A stretch of DNA of 64,000 nt from Hygrophila difformis (lineage: Eukaryota; Streptophyta; Magnoliopsida; Lamiales; Acanthaceae), in assembly GCA_030278955.1 (NCBI GenBank), contig JAOANR010000012.1, positions 21,496,474 to 21,560,473 of the forward strand. The letters run 5' to 3'. The first letter of the stretch is position 1; every line of letters begins with the position of its first letter. This document shows, piece after piece, positions 35,519-46,675 of the stretch. The notes beneath the pieces were generated by a model. That model was not told the origin of the DNA, made no database searches, and saw nothing but the letters and a program-made list of their open reading frames with translations. Position numbers and translations under genes: made by a program.

Positions 35519-35911
35519 ATGGCCTTGGAATGGGTTGTTCTTGGCTACGCCGCCGGCGCTGAAGCCATCATGCTTCTTCTCCTCACCGTCCCCGGCCTCG
35601 ATCCTCTCCGTAAGGGCCTAATCGCCGTCACGCGCAACCTCCTCAAGCCGTTCTTATCGGTGGTCCCTTTCTGCCTCTTCCTGTTGATGGATATCTACTG
35701 GAAGTACGAGACCCGACCCACCTGCGAGGCCGATTCGTGCTCCCCTTCGGAGCATCTCCGCCACCAGAAGTCTATTATGAAGTCCCAGCGGAATGCGCTC
35801 CTGATCGCCTCTGCCCTAATTTTCTATTGGCTGCTGTATTCTGTCACGGGGCTCGTTGTCAGGATCGAGCAATTGAATAAGAGGATTGAGAAATTGAAGG
35901 CGCAGGATTGA
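35519..35911 (+). CDS. BAP31-like ER transmembrane protein
   Basis: An intact 130-residue protein starts at the first ATG of the region and has no intron in the coding part. It begins MALEWVVLGYAAGAEAIMLL and has three hydrophobic segments (about 5-27, 45-63 and 98-118), a Cys/His-containing loop (about 69-85) and a Lys-rich coiled C-terminus ending KLKAQD. This is the layout of the short plant B-cell receptor-associated protein 31-like family, ER membrane proteins thought to act in protein export. GC content is well above the surroundings, as for a real gene. The frame extends upstream without another ATG. The gene is about 0.3 kb downstream of a MITE. The exact role in plants is not shown by sequence. 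Confidence 0.92.
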   Translation: MALEWVVLGYAAGAEAIMLLLLTVPGLDPLRKGLIAVTRNLLKPFLSVVPFCLFLLMDIYWKYETRPTCEADSCSPSEHLRHQKSIMKSQRNALLIASALIFYWLLYSVTGLVVRIEQLNKRIEKLKAQD

Positions 35912-36476
35912 TTTCTGAAAGAGTTTGCCTCACTCGTCTCCCCACTTTCGTTGTTGGTATTCGGTATTCACTGTTTTGTATTAATGATGAATCGAGTTTA
36001 TATGCTTTTACAAATGTTAGGATATGTTCTGTTCTGATCTTTCTTGTTGATCTATGTGGTTCTGTTATATGTTTGAACTCTGTTATACGCATTACTGCCG
36101 AGCTTAGATGAGTGATTACTATTCACCATCGTGTTTGTTACTTTTTGTCCTGAGGTTATTGCCATATTTATGCTTTTATGTCTTTCTTAGATAATTTTTT
36201 GAATTAATTAGGATTGCCTTACAGGTGGAATTACACAAGGTTAAAATGAATGATTTCAGGTTTTTGACGAAGCTTTGATGGTTTTTAATTATTTCTCACT
36301 TCGTAGTTCTTGGATGCTGCCTGCGTATTGCTTGACTCTTTTAGTATAAATGCATTATTGTCACTTGGATTAGTTTCTCTGCATTTGAAGCTTTTATTTA
36401 GAAGACCAGAAATATATATGGTCGAATTCTTTTACCCTGACAATGTATTCTGCTTGGTGTCACTTTTACATATATA
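35912..36476 (+). other. 3' untranslated and flanking region of the BAP31-like gene
   Basis: The AT-rich sequence after the stop codon probably contains the 3' UTR, but no definite polyadenylation site could be assigned. No other gene is seen. Confidence 0.5.
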
Positions 36477-36735
36477 CTTCCCCGTTCTTGAATAAATGCA
36501 ACATGTGGAAATATGACACTGTTCACACAAACACTTTAATTTAAAGTTTTATTATAGTTATACAAGTTAAAATATAGCCAAGTCAGATCTTGTTAGATTC
36601 GTCTCGTCGTGTAGTTTTTTAATATCGAACTTTTAGAATTTTTACTTGTACCGAACTTGAGTTATTAATGGTTTAAAATGTGCATTGGACTGCGTGCTGG
36701 GTGGATCCGTAGCACTTATAAAAAAACAGAGGAAG
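36477..36735 (-). mobile_element. Tc1/mariner-type MITE, copy 3 of the six-copy family
   Basis: It begins CTTCCCCGTTCTTG and ends CAGAGGAAG, flanked by TA. The interior is inverted relative to the 31535 copy (GTGCATTGGACTGCGTGC near 36680). Confidence 0.75.
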
Positions 36736-37190
36736 TATATCTCAATCGTCATAATCCATTCCCAGATCTCTTTTTTTTGGGTTGGTTTTCCCTTCCTGCG
36801 CGCGGTGGAAATTCTTTAGGATTCACCCAAGAGACTCAAATTAGATGCCTTTCAAGGTGTTGAAACCAGCGAAAAGGAATCCCTGAAAGTGTTTATCCCT
36901 CCTGTACCGGAAAGAAGCATAAAAGAAAGAGAGTTGAGTAAAGAGAGCTAGAAAGGTAGCTAGGTTGGGCAGGTTAGGGTGCACCGGATGTAGTTAGTTA
37001 GCTCTTTGATATGTGGTTTCTTGGTAGAGATTTCTATTTACTATGAATCTGTGATATTACATAACATATCATAGGTGGTGATAAGTCTAATAGTAGAGTG
37101 TTCAAGCTTGACATTTGATTATCATGTTTGATCAGACTTAAAAAAGCCTTGCAATGCAAGATACAGTAAAAAGGTCAGTAAAAAGAAATA
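36736..37190. other. Spacer
   Basis: No gene or repeat structure is recognised. Confidence 0.4.
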
Positions 37191-37463
37191 CTCCCTCCGT
37201 CCCATATTTATCTTCTTACTTTCCGTTTTTGGACGTCCCACATTTATCTTCCTACCCCAAAAAGGGAATTTTTTTTTACTAAAATGTCCCTACATGTCCA
37301 TATATTTACAGAAAAATCAATCCTTAATTTTACTAACAATTGCACTACAAGACAAAAAGAGACAAATTTACCCCTCAAAAAGTACACATGAAAATAATAA
37401 AATAAAACTTTCTTAAACTCCGTATCTACAGTGTCGAAGAAGATAAATATGGGACGGAGGGAG
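37191..37463. mobile_element. Stowaway-like MITE with 27-bp perfect terminal repeats
   Basis: The ends (CTCCCTCCGTCCCATATTTA and its complement at the right) are perfect inverted repeats of about 27 bp, flanked by TA on both sides. It is distinct from the six-copy family. Confidence 0.88.
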
Positions 37464-39200
37464 TAGGTAATTGGGTATTTGCATTGCATACCTTTTCTTT
37501 AGATGATAAATAACTTACTTTATTACGATAATGAGATTAATAATTCTGAAAAAAATACTTATGGGACTTTCTGAGTGGCTTGATTCCTCTTAACATGCAC
37601 CACACTTTGAATGCATGAATCATCATCATGGGGTGTGAGTTCATAAGTAGTAGTATTGTTATGGTTTGTGTTCTGTTTGATTTCTTCCTATAATTAGTTC
37701 AGGGGTACTCAGTATGAGCTGGAAAATGAAGATATTAGGTCATGAGCTGTTTCTATAGAGTTTTTGTTTGTATATATTTACATTATGTCGTAAGTGAGAT
37801 ATATCTTACATGCCAAGATTCAAATGCTGGTTAGCCTGTTCTCTTGTAGGAAGGATGTTTGATTTGTTGTCTTGTGTGGCTGAATTTGCTGAAATATGTT
37901 CATCTTATTTTTGATAGAGGGTCATGTTCTCTTTTCTTGAAAGATCATTGAAACACAAGAAAAATGATAGCTTCGTCGTTCCAATAGAGCAGGCCATGTG
38001 TATAGCACCCAGGCAGCTTTTGGCATGAAGCTGCTATATTGGGTGAAAAAGAAAAACCTTTATCCTCTTGAGCTGAAGTTCTAGGAAAGGATATGAGTGA
38101 ATCAAAAGATTTTGAAATGGTGACTATTGGCGTCAGTTCCGCAAATGTAGCAGAAGTTGGGAAAGCCTTTCTTGCCTTCCTCCATAGCCATCCATATGTA
38201 GCAAACAAAGGATTTTTGACTGTCCATTGCAACCCTCGAGTCTCGACCAAATGGCAAATAGAGTCTAAGTAGTAGTTTGTGAATTCAGATCCTACATCTG
38301 GGGTATCTAATTTCAAGAAACTCCCCTAATCTTCTACCCGAATCTTTTCTCCATAGCCTTAAAACAGGGGGAAAGGGGGCTGATTGAAGATTCTAACATG
38401 AATCTTGATCCATAATTCTTGCCTTCCTACTGAATCCATTGGGGACCTCTTTTCCTTGGGACAACCAAGAAGTGATTGGAAGTGCCTAGGACCTTTATGA
38501 ATGGCAGTGTTGTATAGTATACTGGATTATTGAACTATAGGATGAACTTTTGCATTTACACAAAGGCTTCCAGAGCCTTGGCCGTTGAGCCCGGAATCAA
38601 GGTTCTCTGAGTGGCCAAACCACCCCACCCCCAACCCCCCCCCCCCCCCCAAGGGGAAGTTTAATGAGATGTTCAACAAAATTAGAAAGATTTATCTCCT
38701 CCGGCATGGAGGTATAGATCCTCAATTTAAGTCGGATTTTGAAGCTATGGCACCCTGGTGGGATTAATATAGAGAAGAAGCCCCACAGCAAGAGAATCTC
38801 CCCAATGCGCAACAACATAGTTTGAAGAGAGAGGAGAGCAACTCTATCAAGACTGGAGAGAGAAAAAGCCCAAGAGCCAATCCAATTTGTTTCCCTTGGA
38901 ATTTTTTTGGTAGTGATTGCGCTAACATTTTATTTCTAAATCATTTATGGCATCATATAGAAAATGCCCTCTTGATTATAGAAATGTTTAGGAGTCAGAA
39001 AATATGCTGGCTCCCAAACAACTTGGCAGAGCATCATCTTGTCGATTCATGTGTCAATCTTGTTTATTCATGTGTCAATGATTTTCTTGAAATCACATTC
39101 TTGAAGTTATGGGAATGGAATGATGAACCCATTCTTTTGCCTACTGTGAGAATGAATTAGAACAACATGAATTCATTGGAGTTGTTTGAATAGTGAGGGG
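37464..39200. other. Spacer without a recognised gene
   Basis: A minus-strand open frame at 37945-38316 has no recognisable domain, and I do not call it a gene. An unusual C-run lies at about 38626-38651. A candidate LTR start TGTAACATCCCGG lies near 39211. Confidence 0.4.
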
Positions 39201-39342
39201 TAAATTATACTGTAACATCCCGGATAATTATACCCAACGAGTTATTTTCAAATTTTGGAAATAAAAAATAGAAATTTCCAGAGGAAATTCTCGAACTTGT
39301 CTATAAGAAAAGATTTTATTAAAAGAAATTTCTTTCATTAAA

Positions 39343-39939
39343 ATGAGAGGAACTGACTGGAAAGAAATTGATCCGGATAGCTCTAAGTTCTCACAAGACT
39401 TAAGAGAAATCCAAAAGACGATTCAAGATTATGGTAACCGGGTATTAATTTTACCTGGAAAAATAGACAACCTGAATCAATCAACAGAAGAGATCTTGAA
39501 ATTGTTTTAAGATCTTGAAATTGTTTCAAGATCTAAAGAAAGAGATTTTAAATATGAAATTTGATATTACGGATATCAAGAAAAGGCAAAAGGTTATTCC
39601 TGGATCTTCCAAGAATAATCAAGCCAATATTAGAGATGCATTCGGACCCGTACAAGCTTTACATAAAAAAGGTAAAGCAACTATGGTTCCAAAGCAGAAA
39701 TCAAAAGAAGAGCTTATGATCGATCTCCTGAAAACAGTCGAATGAGTGTTTACAGGGCAGATCTATCAGATCTACAAGAATTAGCAGAATCATTTTCTCA
39801 ACTAGGGATTATGGATCTAGTTACTGGAAAACCCAATGAAGCTCTTCAATTGGGTTATGCGGAAGAATCAGGATCCAACGTAACCCACGATGGACCTCTA
39901 CCAATGAAATTGTTGATACGATCAATCATTACATCATAG
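39343..39939 (+). pseudogene. Small overlapping ORFs, possibly pararetrovirus-like
   Basis: A small coiled-coil, Lys-rich protein is encoded by 39343-39510 and then, after an imperfect duplication of about 20 bp (AAGATCTTGAAATTGTTT occurs twice at about 39488-39530) that shifts the frame, by 39515-39745. The next ORF (39742-39939) starts inside the stop codon of the previous one (ATGA overlap). Short coiled-coil ORFs linked by ATGA overlaps are a feature of badnavirus-like plant pararetroviruses, which often persist in plant genomes. No movement protein, protease or reverse transcriptase was recognised nearby, so the assignment is tentative. The 39742 frame ends after 65 codons, so the copy is defective. 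Confidence 0.35.
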
Positions 39940-39945
39940 TATTAT

Positions 39946-41086
39946 GTATGCAAATGAAAATGTATATATATATATATATATATCAGTTTTAACAATATTT
40001 GTCAAGATGATGAAAGCATAGATAATGCCAGTAAATTATTTTTACTGAAATATCTAAACACGATCAATTGTTCTGGATTATCATATCATGAAATATAGTT
40101 GAAATGACAGTTGTATAGTCATACTTATTAGGAATATAGATCCATCAAATAAATTATGCAATGGAAGTAGGTTGATAGTAATCAAGATGCAGAACCATAT
40201 AATTGAGGTTAAACTAATTTTCGGGAAACCATAAAAGTAGAAAATTCTTGATTGGTAGAAAGCCCATTTTATTTTAACCAAATTTCCCATTCGATTTCCG
40301 ATGAGAAAATTCTCACTCGCAGTTTGTTTTGCAATGATTATTAACAAAAGTCAATATCAATCTTTAAAAAAAATGTTAGACTTTATTTTCCAAAACCTGA
40401 TTTTAGCCATGAACAGTTATGCTACAATATTTCGTGTCACTAGCAAGATGTGGCTCAAAGTATTAATATGCAATTAAGAATAATTAACTCAAGATAGCAC
40501 AAGAAATATTATTTACAATGAAATTTATATATGACAGAAAATTTGCAAAATAGATAATTGATGTAGGTGATGGTAAAGCTGGTATTGTTTTTGGAGATGT
40601 ATAATCAGATTTGACATTTCCGGATGACATTCTTATAAACTTTACAGGTGATCCTATAGAGACAATTTTTTAGAGTACGTATATAAATATAAATTGCACC
40701 ACTTCAAATTCGGACATTTTTAATTTAAAGATAGTGCTATATTAGCCCCTACCAATAGAATTTTCAGCAATGAAATTTTCATATTATGCTTAATACTTAT
40801 ATTTAAATTTTGTTTTATCTTAATTTAATTTTAACATTAAATAAAAATATTTTTTAATAATTATTTTTATTGATCTATTAGGTTTATATTGGACAAACCA
40901 CATAAGCTAAAGAATACGGTATATTATGATTTATTTGTTAGTTTAAAAAATAATTAAATTACATCATCATATGTATCATCTTTTGAGTATATATAAAATC
41001 ATTACACATTTTTCATTACTTAAAATATAATTTATTATTACTTTATATAATATAAGTATATATATTATATAAAATATATAGTTATG
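39946..41086. other. AT-rich stretch, possibly interior of a Helitron
   Basis: It contains an AT dinucleotide run at about 39962-39982 and decayed sequence with a short protein-like stretch near 40559-40665 that I cannot name. The right limit is the Helitron-type terminus at 41087-41116. Confidence 0.35.
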
Positions 41087-41116
41087 CCCGTCGAGTCTCG
41101 ACGGGTTACTTACTAG
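41087..41116 (+). mobile_element. Helitron-type 3' terminus
   Basis: A perfect 9-bp stem (CCCGTCGAG, T, CTCGACGGG at 41087-41105) is followed by TTACTTA and CTAG, then T. A GC-rich hairpin about 10 bases before a terminal CTAG inserted before T is the classical Helitron 3' end. The 5' end (TC...) could not be placed. Confidence 0.75.
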
Positions 41117-41302
41117 TTAAAGAAAACAGAGGAAGTATTTTACATTCATATTTATATATTTGTAAATTTTTTAATTAAAAGTATTTTATATAATAATAGT
41201 TTTAAACACATGATATAATCATCAAAAAATACTAATATAAAAAATAATTAGTTAGCACTACTAGACATATATGCATAAAACATTAAGTATGTTTACATAC
41301 TA

Positions 41303-41571
41303 CTCCCTTCCTCCCAGCAAACTTGTCTGGTTTGACTTTTTGACACTGTTTATTGTTCAACTTTGATTCAATTCTATTGCAAAATATATCTGGACAAAAG
41401 TAGTCGAGTTTGGTCTTGTTAGATTCGTCTAATCGTATATTTGTAAATTTTTTAATTAAAAATATTTTACACAATTTTTAGTAGTATATATTATGAGATA
41501 TCAACGATTTAAAAAGTGCATTGGATTGTGTGCAAAAGTCAAACAAAACAAGTTAGTTGGGATAGATGGAG
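41303..41571 (-). mobile_element. Tc1/mariner-type MITE, copy 4 of the six-copy family
   Basis: It begins CTCCCTTCCTCCCAGC and ends GGGATAGATGGAG, flanked by TA. The interior contains GTGCATTGGATTGTGTGC, inverted relative to the 31535 copy. Confidence 0.78.
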
Positions 41572-41689
41572 TATTTTATATATCCAAAAATATTATCACT
41601 TTTTTTAAAAAAAAATGAAATTACATGTGGGGCCCCCTTTGGGGGGCGCCCTGAGCGTTGGTTCCAGGTGCTCCCCCTGTTCCAGATGC

Positions 41690-42220
41690 TCCCCCTTGGA
41701 GCCGAGCCTGCCTGGGACATTCTTGTATGTAGACGGGAGTTTGCTTGGTAACCCAAGTGCGGTGGGATTTGGGGGAGTTATTCGTGAAGCAAATGGTACA
41801 CAGATTGATGGATTCTCGGGAACTATTGGGACCACTATCAACCTTGTGGCAGAACTTCATGGTATCCTTAATGGTATTGAGAAAGCTTCATGTTTTTAAG
41901 ATTCTTTAGAGGCTCTTTGGTTGGTCAAGGAAGGTGTTGATGAAGGAAATTGGCTTCGTGCTCTTGTTTTACATATTTCAGAGATTTTAGATCAACATAC
42001 GGACTTTCATTGGTACCACATTTTTCGTGAGGGGAATGCTGTGGTGGATTCTTTGGCTAAGCGTGATGCACGTAAGATTGAATTCTTTACGACTTGGGCT
42101 TATCCCCGGATGAGGTGCTACCTCTTTTCACCGCTGATTTGCGAGGTGTATGGATTCTCCATGATTGACTCCTTGTATTTCCTTTCCTTGCCTCTATTTC
42201 TATAGGCTTTTTAGTTTTTT
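41690..42220 (+). pseudogene. 5'-truncated LINE tail with RNase H domain
   Basis: Two partial frames (about 41700-41899 and 41921-42205) encode the C-terminal RNase H of a plant LINE: FLYVDGSLLGNPSAVGFGGV, LVAELHGILNGIEKA and HIFREGNAVVDSLAKRDA. A TAA at 41897-41899 interrupts the domain. It is the same kind of tail as at 30.8-31.5 kb but diverged. The upstream 41640-41695 contains a short imperfect duplication (GGTGCTCCCCCTGTTCC / GATGCTCCCCCTTGG). Confidence 0.75.
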
Positions 42221-43038
42221 CCCTTTGCCGAAGTTTCTATAACGTCACTGTTTAATGAAAACTGATTACTAATTACATTCAATTTCTAGGTCCTGAAGAA
42301 TATAATTTTGATTGTTCGTTAATTTTAGTAACAAGAACACAGTAAGTGTCAAGATTATGTTTCAATTATTATTCCTTTTGCACTAAAGAGAATTTATTTT
42401 AACATTGTTCCTTCCACTATATTCTTGAGTTTTAAAATTAAAGAAAAAAGTGAAAGGGAAGAAATAAAAGGAGTTTTTCTTTTTTTAAAAAAATAAAAAT
42501 AAAATACTTATGTTCTTGAGTTGAATGAATAGAAAGGAATTGAAGGAAATATAAGAAAGTAAATGAAAGAAAAATTGTATATAGTATGTTATAATTTTGC
42601 CAATAAATAATTAATAGGAATACTTCGCATATGAAAGATGGTGAAGATAAATATAATATATAGAAGATGGTAGTTACAATATCTTCTCCTTCATTTTCTG
42701 CCAAATTTGGATGGATGAAAGAAAAATAAAAATTCTTTCCAAATTCATTGTTTTCGTTTCTAAAAACACTCAAGAACACAACTTTCTTTTTAAATCACTC
42801 ATTTTCCTTTCATTTCTCTCCTCTAAAAGAATTCGAGAACAGATCGTAAATGATTATTTTTTATTATTTAAAAAATTACTAGTAGTTTAATGATTAGCTA
42901 TTGAGAGTATTCGGAAACTAGATAGTGGTTTAAGGAAAAAAAAATACATGATGGTTGGCGAATGGCGATATGATTTCAATATTTCATCTCGCGAGCCAAT
43001 GAATCAAGAATATACTTGGTCATTACAAGAAAATAGTA
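42221..43038. other. AT-rich spacer
   Basis: No gene is seen. Weak inverted similarity between about 42420-42475 and 42780-42840 could be an old MITE. Confidence 0.35.
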
Positions 43039-43297
43039 CACCCTCCGTCCCAACCATTTTGTCCTGTTGGATTTTTTTGCACTGTTCAATATTTAACTTT
43101 GACTCAATTTTTTTGAAGTATATATTTGAACAAAAATAATCGAGTTGAGTTTTGTTAGAATTGCATGATTATGTAGTTTTATAATATATATTTTACATAA
43201 TTTTTTGTTGTATATATTTTGAGATATTAACGATTGAAAATGTACATTGGATTGTGTGCAGAAGTCAAACAGGACAGGTTAAATGGGACGGATGGAG
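43039..43297 (-). mobile_element. Tc1/mariner-type MITE, copy 5 of the six-copy family
   Basis: It begins CACCCTCCGTCCCAACC and ends GGGACGGATGGAG, flanked by TA. The interior contains TACATTGGATTGTGTGCAG, inverted relative to the 31535 copy. Confidence 0.8.
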
Positions 43298-43762
43298 TAA
43301 TATGTAAGAAGTATTTGGACAGATATACATAATATAGGGTTGGATTTCATAATTTTATTTCTAAAAAGTAAGTGGATTGGATTTCAATATTTATTCTATT
43401 TAAAAAGCATATCCAATAAGAGATGATGGTCATGTTTGGAAGCGATCATCCGCTAGCAAATAGCAGATTGGAAGAGCAGATTATCTCATAGTTCTCTTTC
43501 TAAATTCGTTATCCGATAGCGGATCCAGTAACTCCCAAATATCCTCGATATATCATTGCCTTGGCTGAAGCTATCTAAATTAAATTAGGATGTAAAGCCA
43601 AAGTAGGAAATTTGTAGCCGATATACATAATTTGTGCGGTATGAACTATCAACATTTTTTTTTTTTTATTTTATATTTTTTTGATTCTCAAAATAAATTG
43701 TAACAGAAAAAACCTTAACAGCAGAATTGGACTAGTTTTGATACCGATATGTAACTAATAAT
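43298..43762. other. Spacer
   Basis: No gene is seen. A phrase around ATCATCCGCTAGC / TTATCCGATAGCGGAT near 43445-43522 is weakly repeated. Confidence 0.35.
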
Positions 43763-43777
43763 GGATCCAATCATATT

Positions 43778-43956
43778 GTTTTTGGTGTGTGCCGGATATC
43801 CTCAAGCTGTATGGGATTCAAGACTAATCCATCAGGTTTTGGTGGATATTGTAGGGTTCCCTCTCCCAAAGAGAAATTCTGCATACAAAGACTTGAAAAC
43901 CAAGATATTTGCTTAAGCTGCTAGAGCCCATACCATTCGGGCCAACTGCATTTGGT
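43778..43956 (-). mobile_element. SINE of a second family
   Basis: On the minus strand it contains GGGCTCTAGCAGCTTAAGCAA and a degenerate box B (TTTCAAGTC), then a tail. GGATCCAATCATATT (43763-43777) and GGATCCAAATCATATT (43957-43972) form a near-perfect target duplication. It matches the copy at 45351-45524. Confidence 0.75.
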
Positions 43957-43972
43957 GGATCCAAATCATATT

Positions 43973-43975
43973 TAA

Positions 43976-44006
<31 letters not shown>

Positions 44007-44242
44007 TATTAATAATATAAACTCAAAAGTTCTTTCCAAACCAATTCTTTGAAATTAATTTTTACTGTCCATTAAATAACATAATAAACTCTTTATAAAA
44101 ACATTCAATTTTGCGTTTTAGATAATTTGAATAGTTAAAAAAACATCTGAAATATAAAATATAGTAGTATCATTTTAAGCGTTGATTGCAAAATATTTCC
44201 TAATCTGCCAAACGGGACCCAATCACTCAAACCAGTTTTATA
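43973..44242. other. AT-rich spacer with a TA dinucleotide run
   Basis: A (TA)n run lies at about 43976-44002. No gene is seen. Confidence 0.4.
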
Positions 44243-44441
44243 CTCCTCCGTCCCATTTTGAGATGTCACATTTCTTTTGGGCACAGTATTTTAGGTAGAA
44301 TGAGTTATTGTGTTAAAGTGGAGTAAATAGTTGATGTGATGTTTGTTTGAAGGAGTAAAAATTTTCTAAATAAAGAAATGCGACAATTGAAGTGGGACGA
44401 ACCAAAATAGAGAATGAGACATTTGAAATGGGACAGAGGAG
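44243..44441. mobile_element. Stowaway-like MITE
   Basis: It begins CTCCTCCGTCCCATTTTGAG and ends ATGGGACAGAGGAG, with TA on both sides. The interior differs from the six-copy family. Confidence 0.78.
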
Positions 44442-45024
44442 TATATGAGAAAGGGAAAAAGGGATGGAAAGGATCCTCAAAAGGATAAAATGAAAATGGA
44501 ATTGCAATATACTTCATGCTAGTATATGAATACGGAAATCGTTTGGGTGCTGGCGGCCTGTAGGTGCTGGCACATTCAAAAGTGATGGGTATATGTATAT
44601 GGAATGATGTGTGAGTATTAAAAAGTGATGAATGAAGGTTATGAATAAAAAATTAATAAAAAACAAACCACCGTCTATATATCACTTTATAAGACTTATA
44701 CATCACTTTACAAAGGACTACACATCATTTTTAGTACTGTCTGTATCTGCTAGCAATTGTTATGCCATTATAGAAACCGGATTGGATGAATACTATGATC
44801 CAAGAAAATAAACATGTGTTGTTTTGACCAATTTATTATACTGATTGTTAGAAAGATGAAAAGGCATGCCCTTTGTTCAAAGAGATAAAAAAATATTAAT
44901 GAAACACAAATCATAATTGCATGTTGATAAATCCAATCGGATACTCCCAACCACAGTTCACTTGAAAAAGACGAGGTAATAATTAGTATTTTAAAATATA
45001 TAAATAAAAATACAAAATTATATA
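44442..45024. other. Spacer
   Basis: No gene is seen. Inverted short phrases around ATCACTTTA / AAAGTGAT near 44620-44720 suggest an old DNA element. Confidence 0.35.
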
Positions 45025-45279
45025 CTCCCTCCGTTTTTTAAAATTGTATCATTTCTGCATTTCACGCAATCCAATCCACATTTTTTACGCTTAATATCTC
45101 ACACTGTGTACAACTAAAAATTCTAAAAATTTGATATTATAAAACTACATGATTATACCAATCCAACAACATCTCACTTGACTATATTTTATCTTATACA
45201 ATGTGTTAAAAAATTAAATCAAAGTTACTAAATAAATAGTAAGAACTATGCAAATGTTTAATTATAAAAAATGGAGGAA
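45025..45279 (+). mobile_element. Tc1/mariner-type MITE, copy 6 of the six-copy family
   Basis: It begins CTCCCTCCGTTTTTT and ends ATGGAGGAAA. The interior (TTTCACGCAATCCAATCC) is close to the 34964 copy. The right end is diverged. Confidence 0.72.
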
Positions 45280-45350
45280 ATAAATTATATACCGAGCCAA
45301 CTGAAAATCCAAACATATCCCACATTCCCACCTTTTCTTTTATGGTTTTT

Positions 45351-45524
45351 TTAGGTGAACACCAGGATATCTCAAGCCACATTGGACCAAGATTAATCAT
45401 TCGAGGATATGTAAGGGCAATTAAAGGTGACTTTTTTAAAGTAGTTTTTTGCATACACAAGGCTCGAATACGAGACCTTGCTTAAGCGACTAGAGCCCCA
45501 TACACTCAAGCCAAATGCTGTTGG
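45351..45524 (-). mobile_element. SINE of the second family with exact 16-bp target duplication
   Basis: TTCTTTTATGGTTTTT occurs at 45335-45350 and 45525-45540, flanking a minus-strand body with GGGGCTCTAGTCGCTTAAGC and a box-B-like GTATTCGAGCC. It inserted into the duplicated region upstream of the receptor-kinase gene. The corresponding region near 51960-52030 lacks it. Confidence 0.88.
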
Positions 45525-45625
45525 TTCTTTTATGGTTTTTCATCGTAGCATTTGCCATTATTTTATAAATGAAAAAAAAGAAAATTTAAATGGGCAAAAG
45601 CAAGTTAAAGAACGTCGCCGAACAC

Positions 45626-46307
45626 TAGGGATGGCAACTTTACCCGTAGGGTCGGGTAACCCGTCGGGTAATCGGGTATCGGGTAGGGTAGGGTAGAGAT
45701 AATCGGATAATCGGGTAGGGTATTACCCGAAACCGAAATAAATCATATCGGGTGCGGGTAGGGTACGGATTTCATATATTACCCGATTACCCTACCCGAT
45801 TACCCGATTATATATATATATTTATCTATATATAATTATATATATATATTTAAATTTATATTATATATATGTTTGTTTATTTATTTATTTATTTTATATT
45901 TCAAATTTATTAACGTTTGAGATTTGACAGTAAAAAGATTTATGAATTTTTTACTGAATATTCTTAAATCTTACAGTATTTAATTATGTTGCTTTAGCTG
46001 TTTCTTTTAAATATTCTTTTAAATTTTGTTCTCATGCAATAATGAAGGTTTTATTTATTTTTTATGGTGAAAAATAAGTTTTTTCTTTATTAAAGTTGGG
46101 TCAGGTAGAGTCAGTTAACTATGTAATATTTAAGATTTCGGGTACCCGTTTACCCGCGGATAATCCGCATACCCGACGGGTATTACCCGAATCCTACCCG
46201 ATATTTAATTTTAGGGTAATAGGGTAGGGTAAGGGTAGGATAATTATATTTCGGGTAGTGAGTGGAGGTGGCCTACCTGTACCCTACCCTACCCGTTTAC
46301 ATCCCTA
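45626..46307. mobile_element. Non-autonomous hAT-like MITE with TACCCG-word arrays
   Basis: The ends TAGGGATG and CATCCCTA are inverted and flanked by the exact 8-bp duplication CCGAACAC (45618-45625 and 46308-46315). Both sides are packed with CGGGTA/TACCCG words. The centre is AT-rich and non-coding. Confidence 0.9.
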
Positions 46308-46315
46308 CCGAACAC

Positions 46316-46675
46316 ACATACTCTGGGACCAGAACTCCCGCTCTATCCAGAAAAGCAGAACCCGAAGTTTTACATTTATTACTCCAGGACTACACACCCA
46401 GGCGTTCCTACATAACCCCTGAATTACTGCACCCCATGAAAAATCCCAAAAGTCGAATCGTAAATTGCAATATTTTTGAAACAAAAACCAAGTACATTGT
46501 TGGCAAGAAACCAAAATCCAATCCTTAATTTTGATCCTCTCCAAATCAAAGAAAGCGAAAACAGAGAAAAAGATTTCTCCTTCAATCGTCACTCCAATAC
46601 ATAATAGTGTCATTTTTCCAATATATAGTCTGTTTTTTCATTCCTTCGAGTGAGAAAACAACCAATAAAAACCCA
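46316..46675 (+). promoter_or_regulatory. Upstream region of the receptor-kinase gene
   Basis: This presumed promoter and 5' UTR is shared with the region before the tandem copy (about 52040-52238), for example GGCAAGAAACCAAAATCCAA in both. No clear TATA box could be assigned. Confidence 0.5.

Noticed and set aside
37945..38316. Minus-strand open frame as a gene
   Set aside because: No recognised domain or supporting context. It is moderate-length chance or decayed sequence.
46607..46675. Longer N-terminus for the receptor kinase
   Set aside because: The upstream frame begins at GTG, not ATG. The ATG at 46676 is followed by a proper signal peptide and is conserved in the tandem copy.
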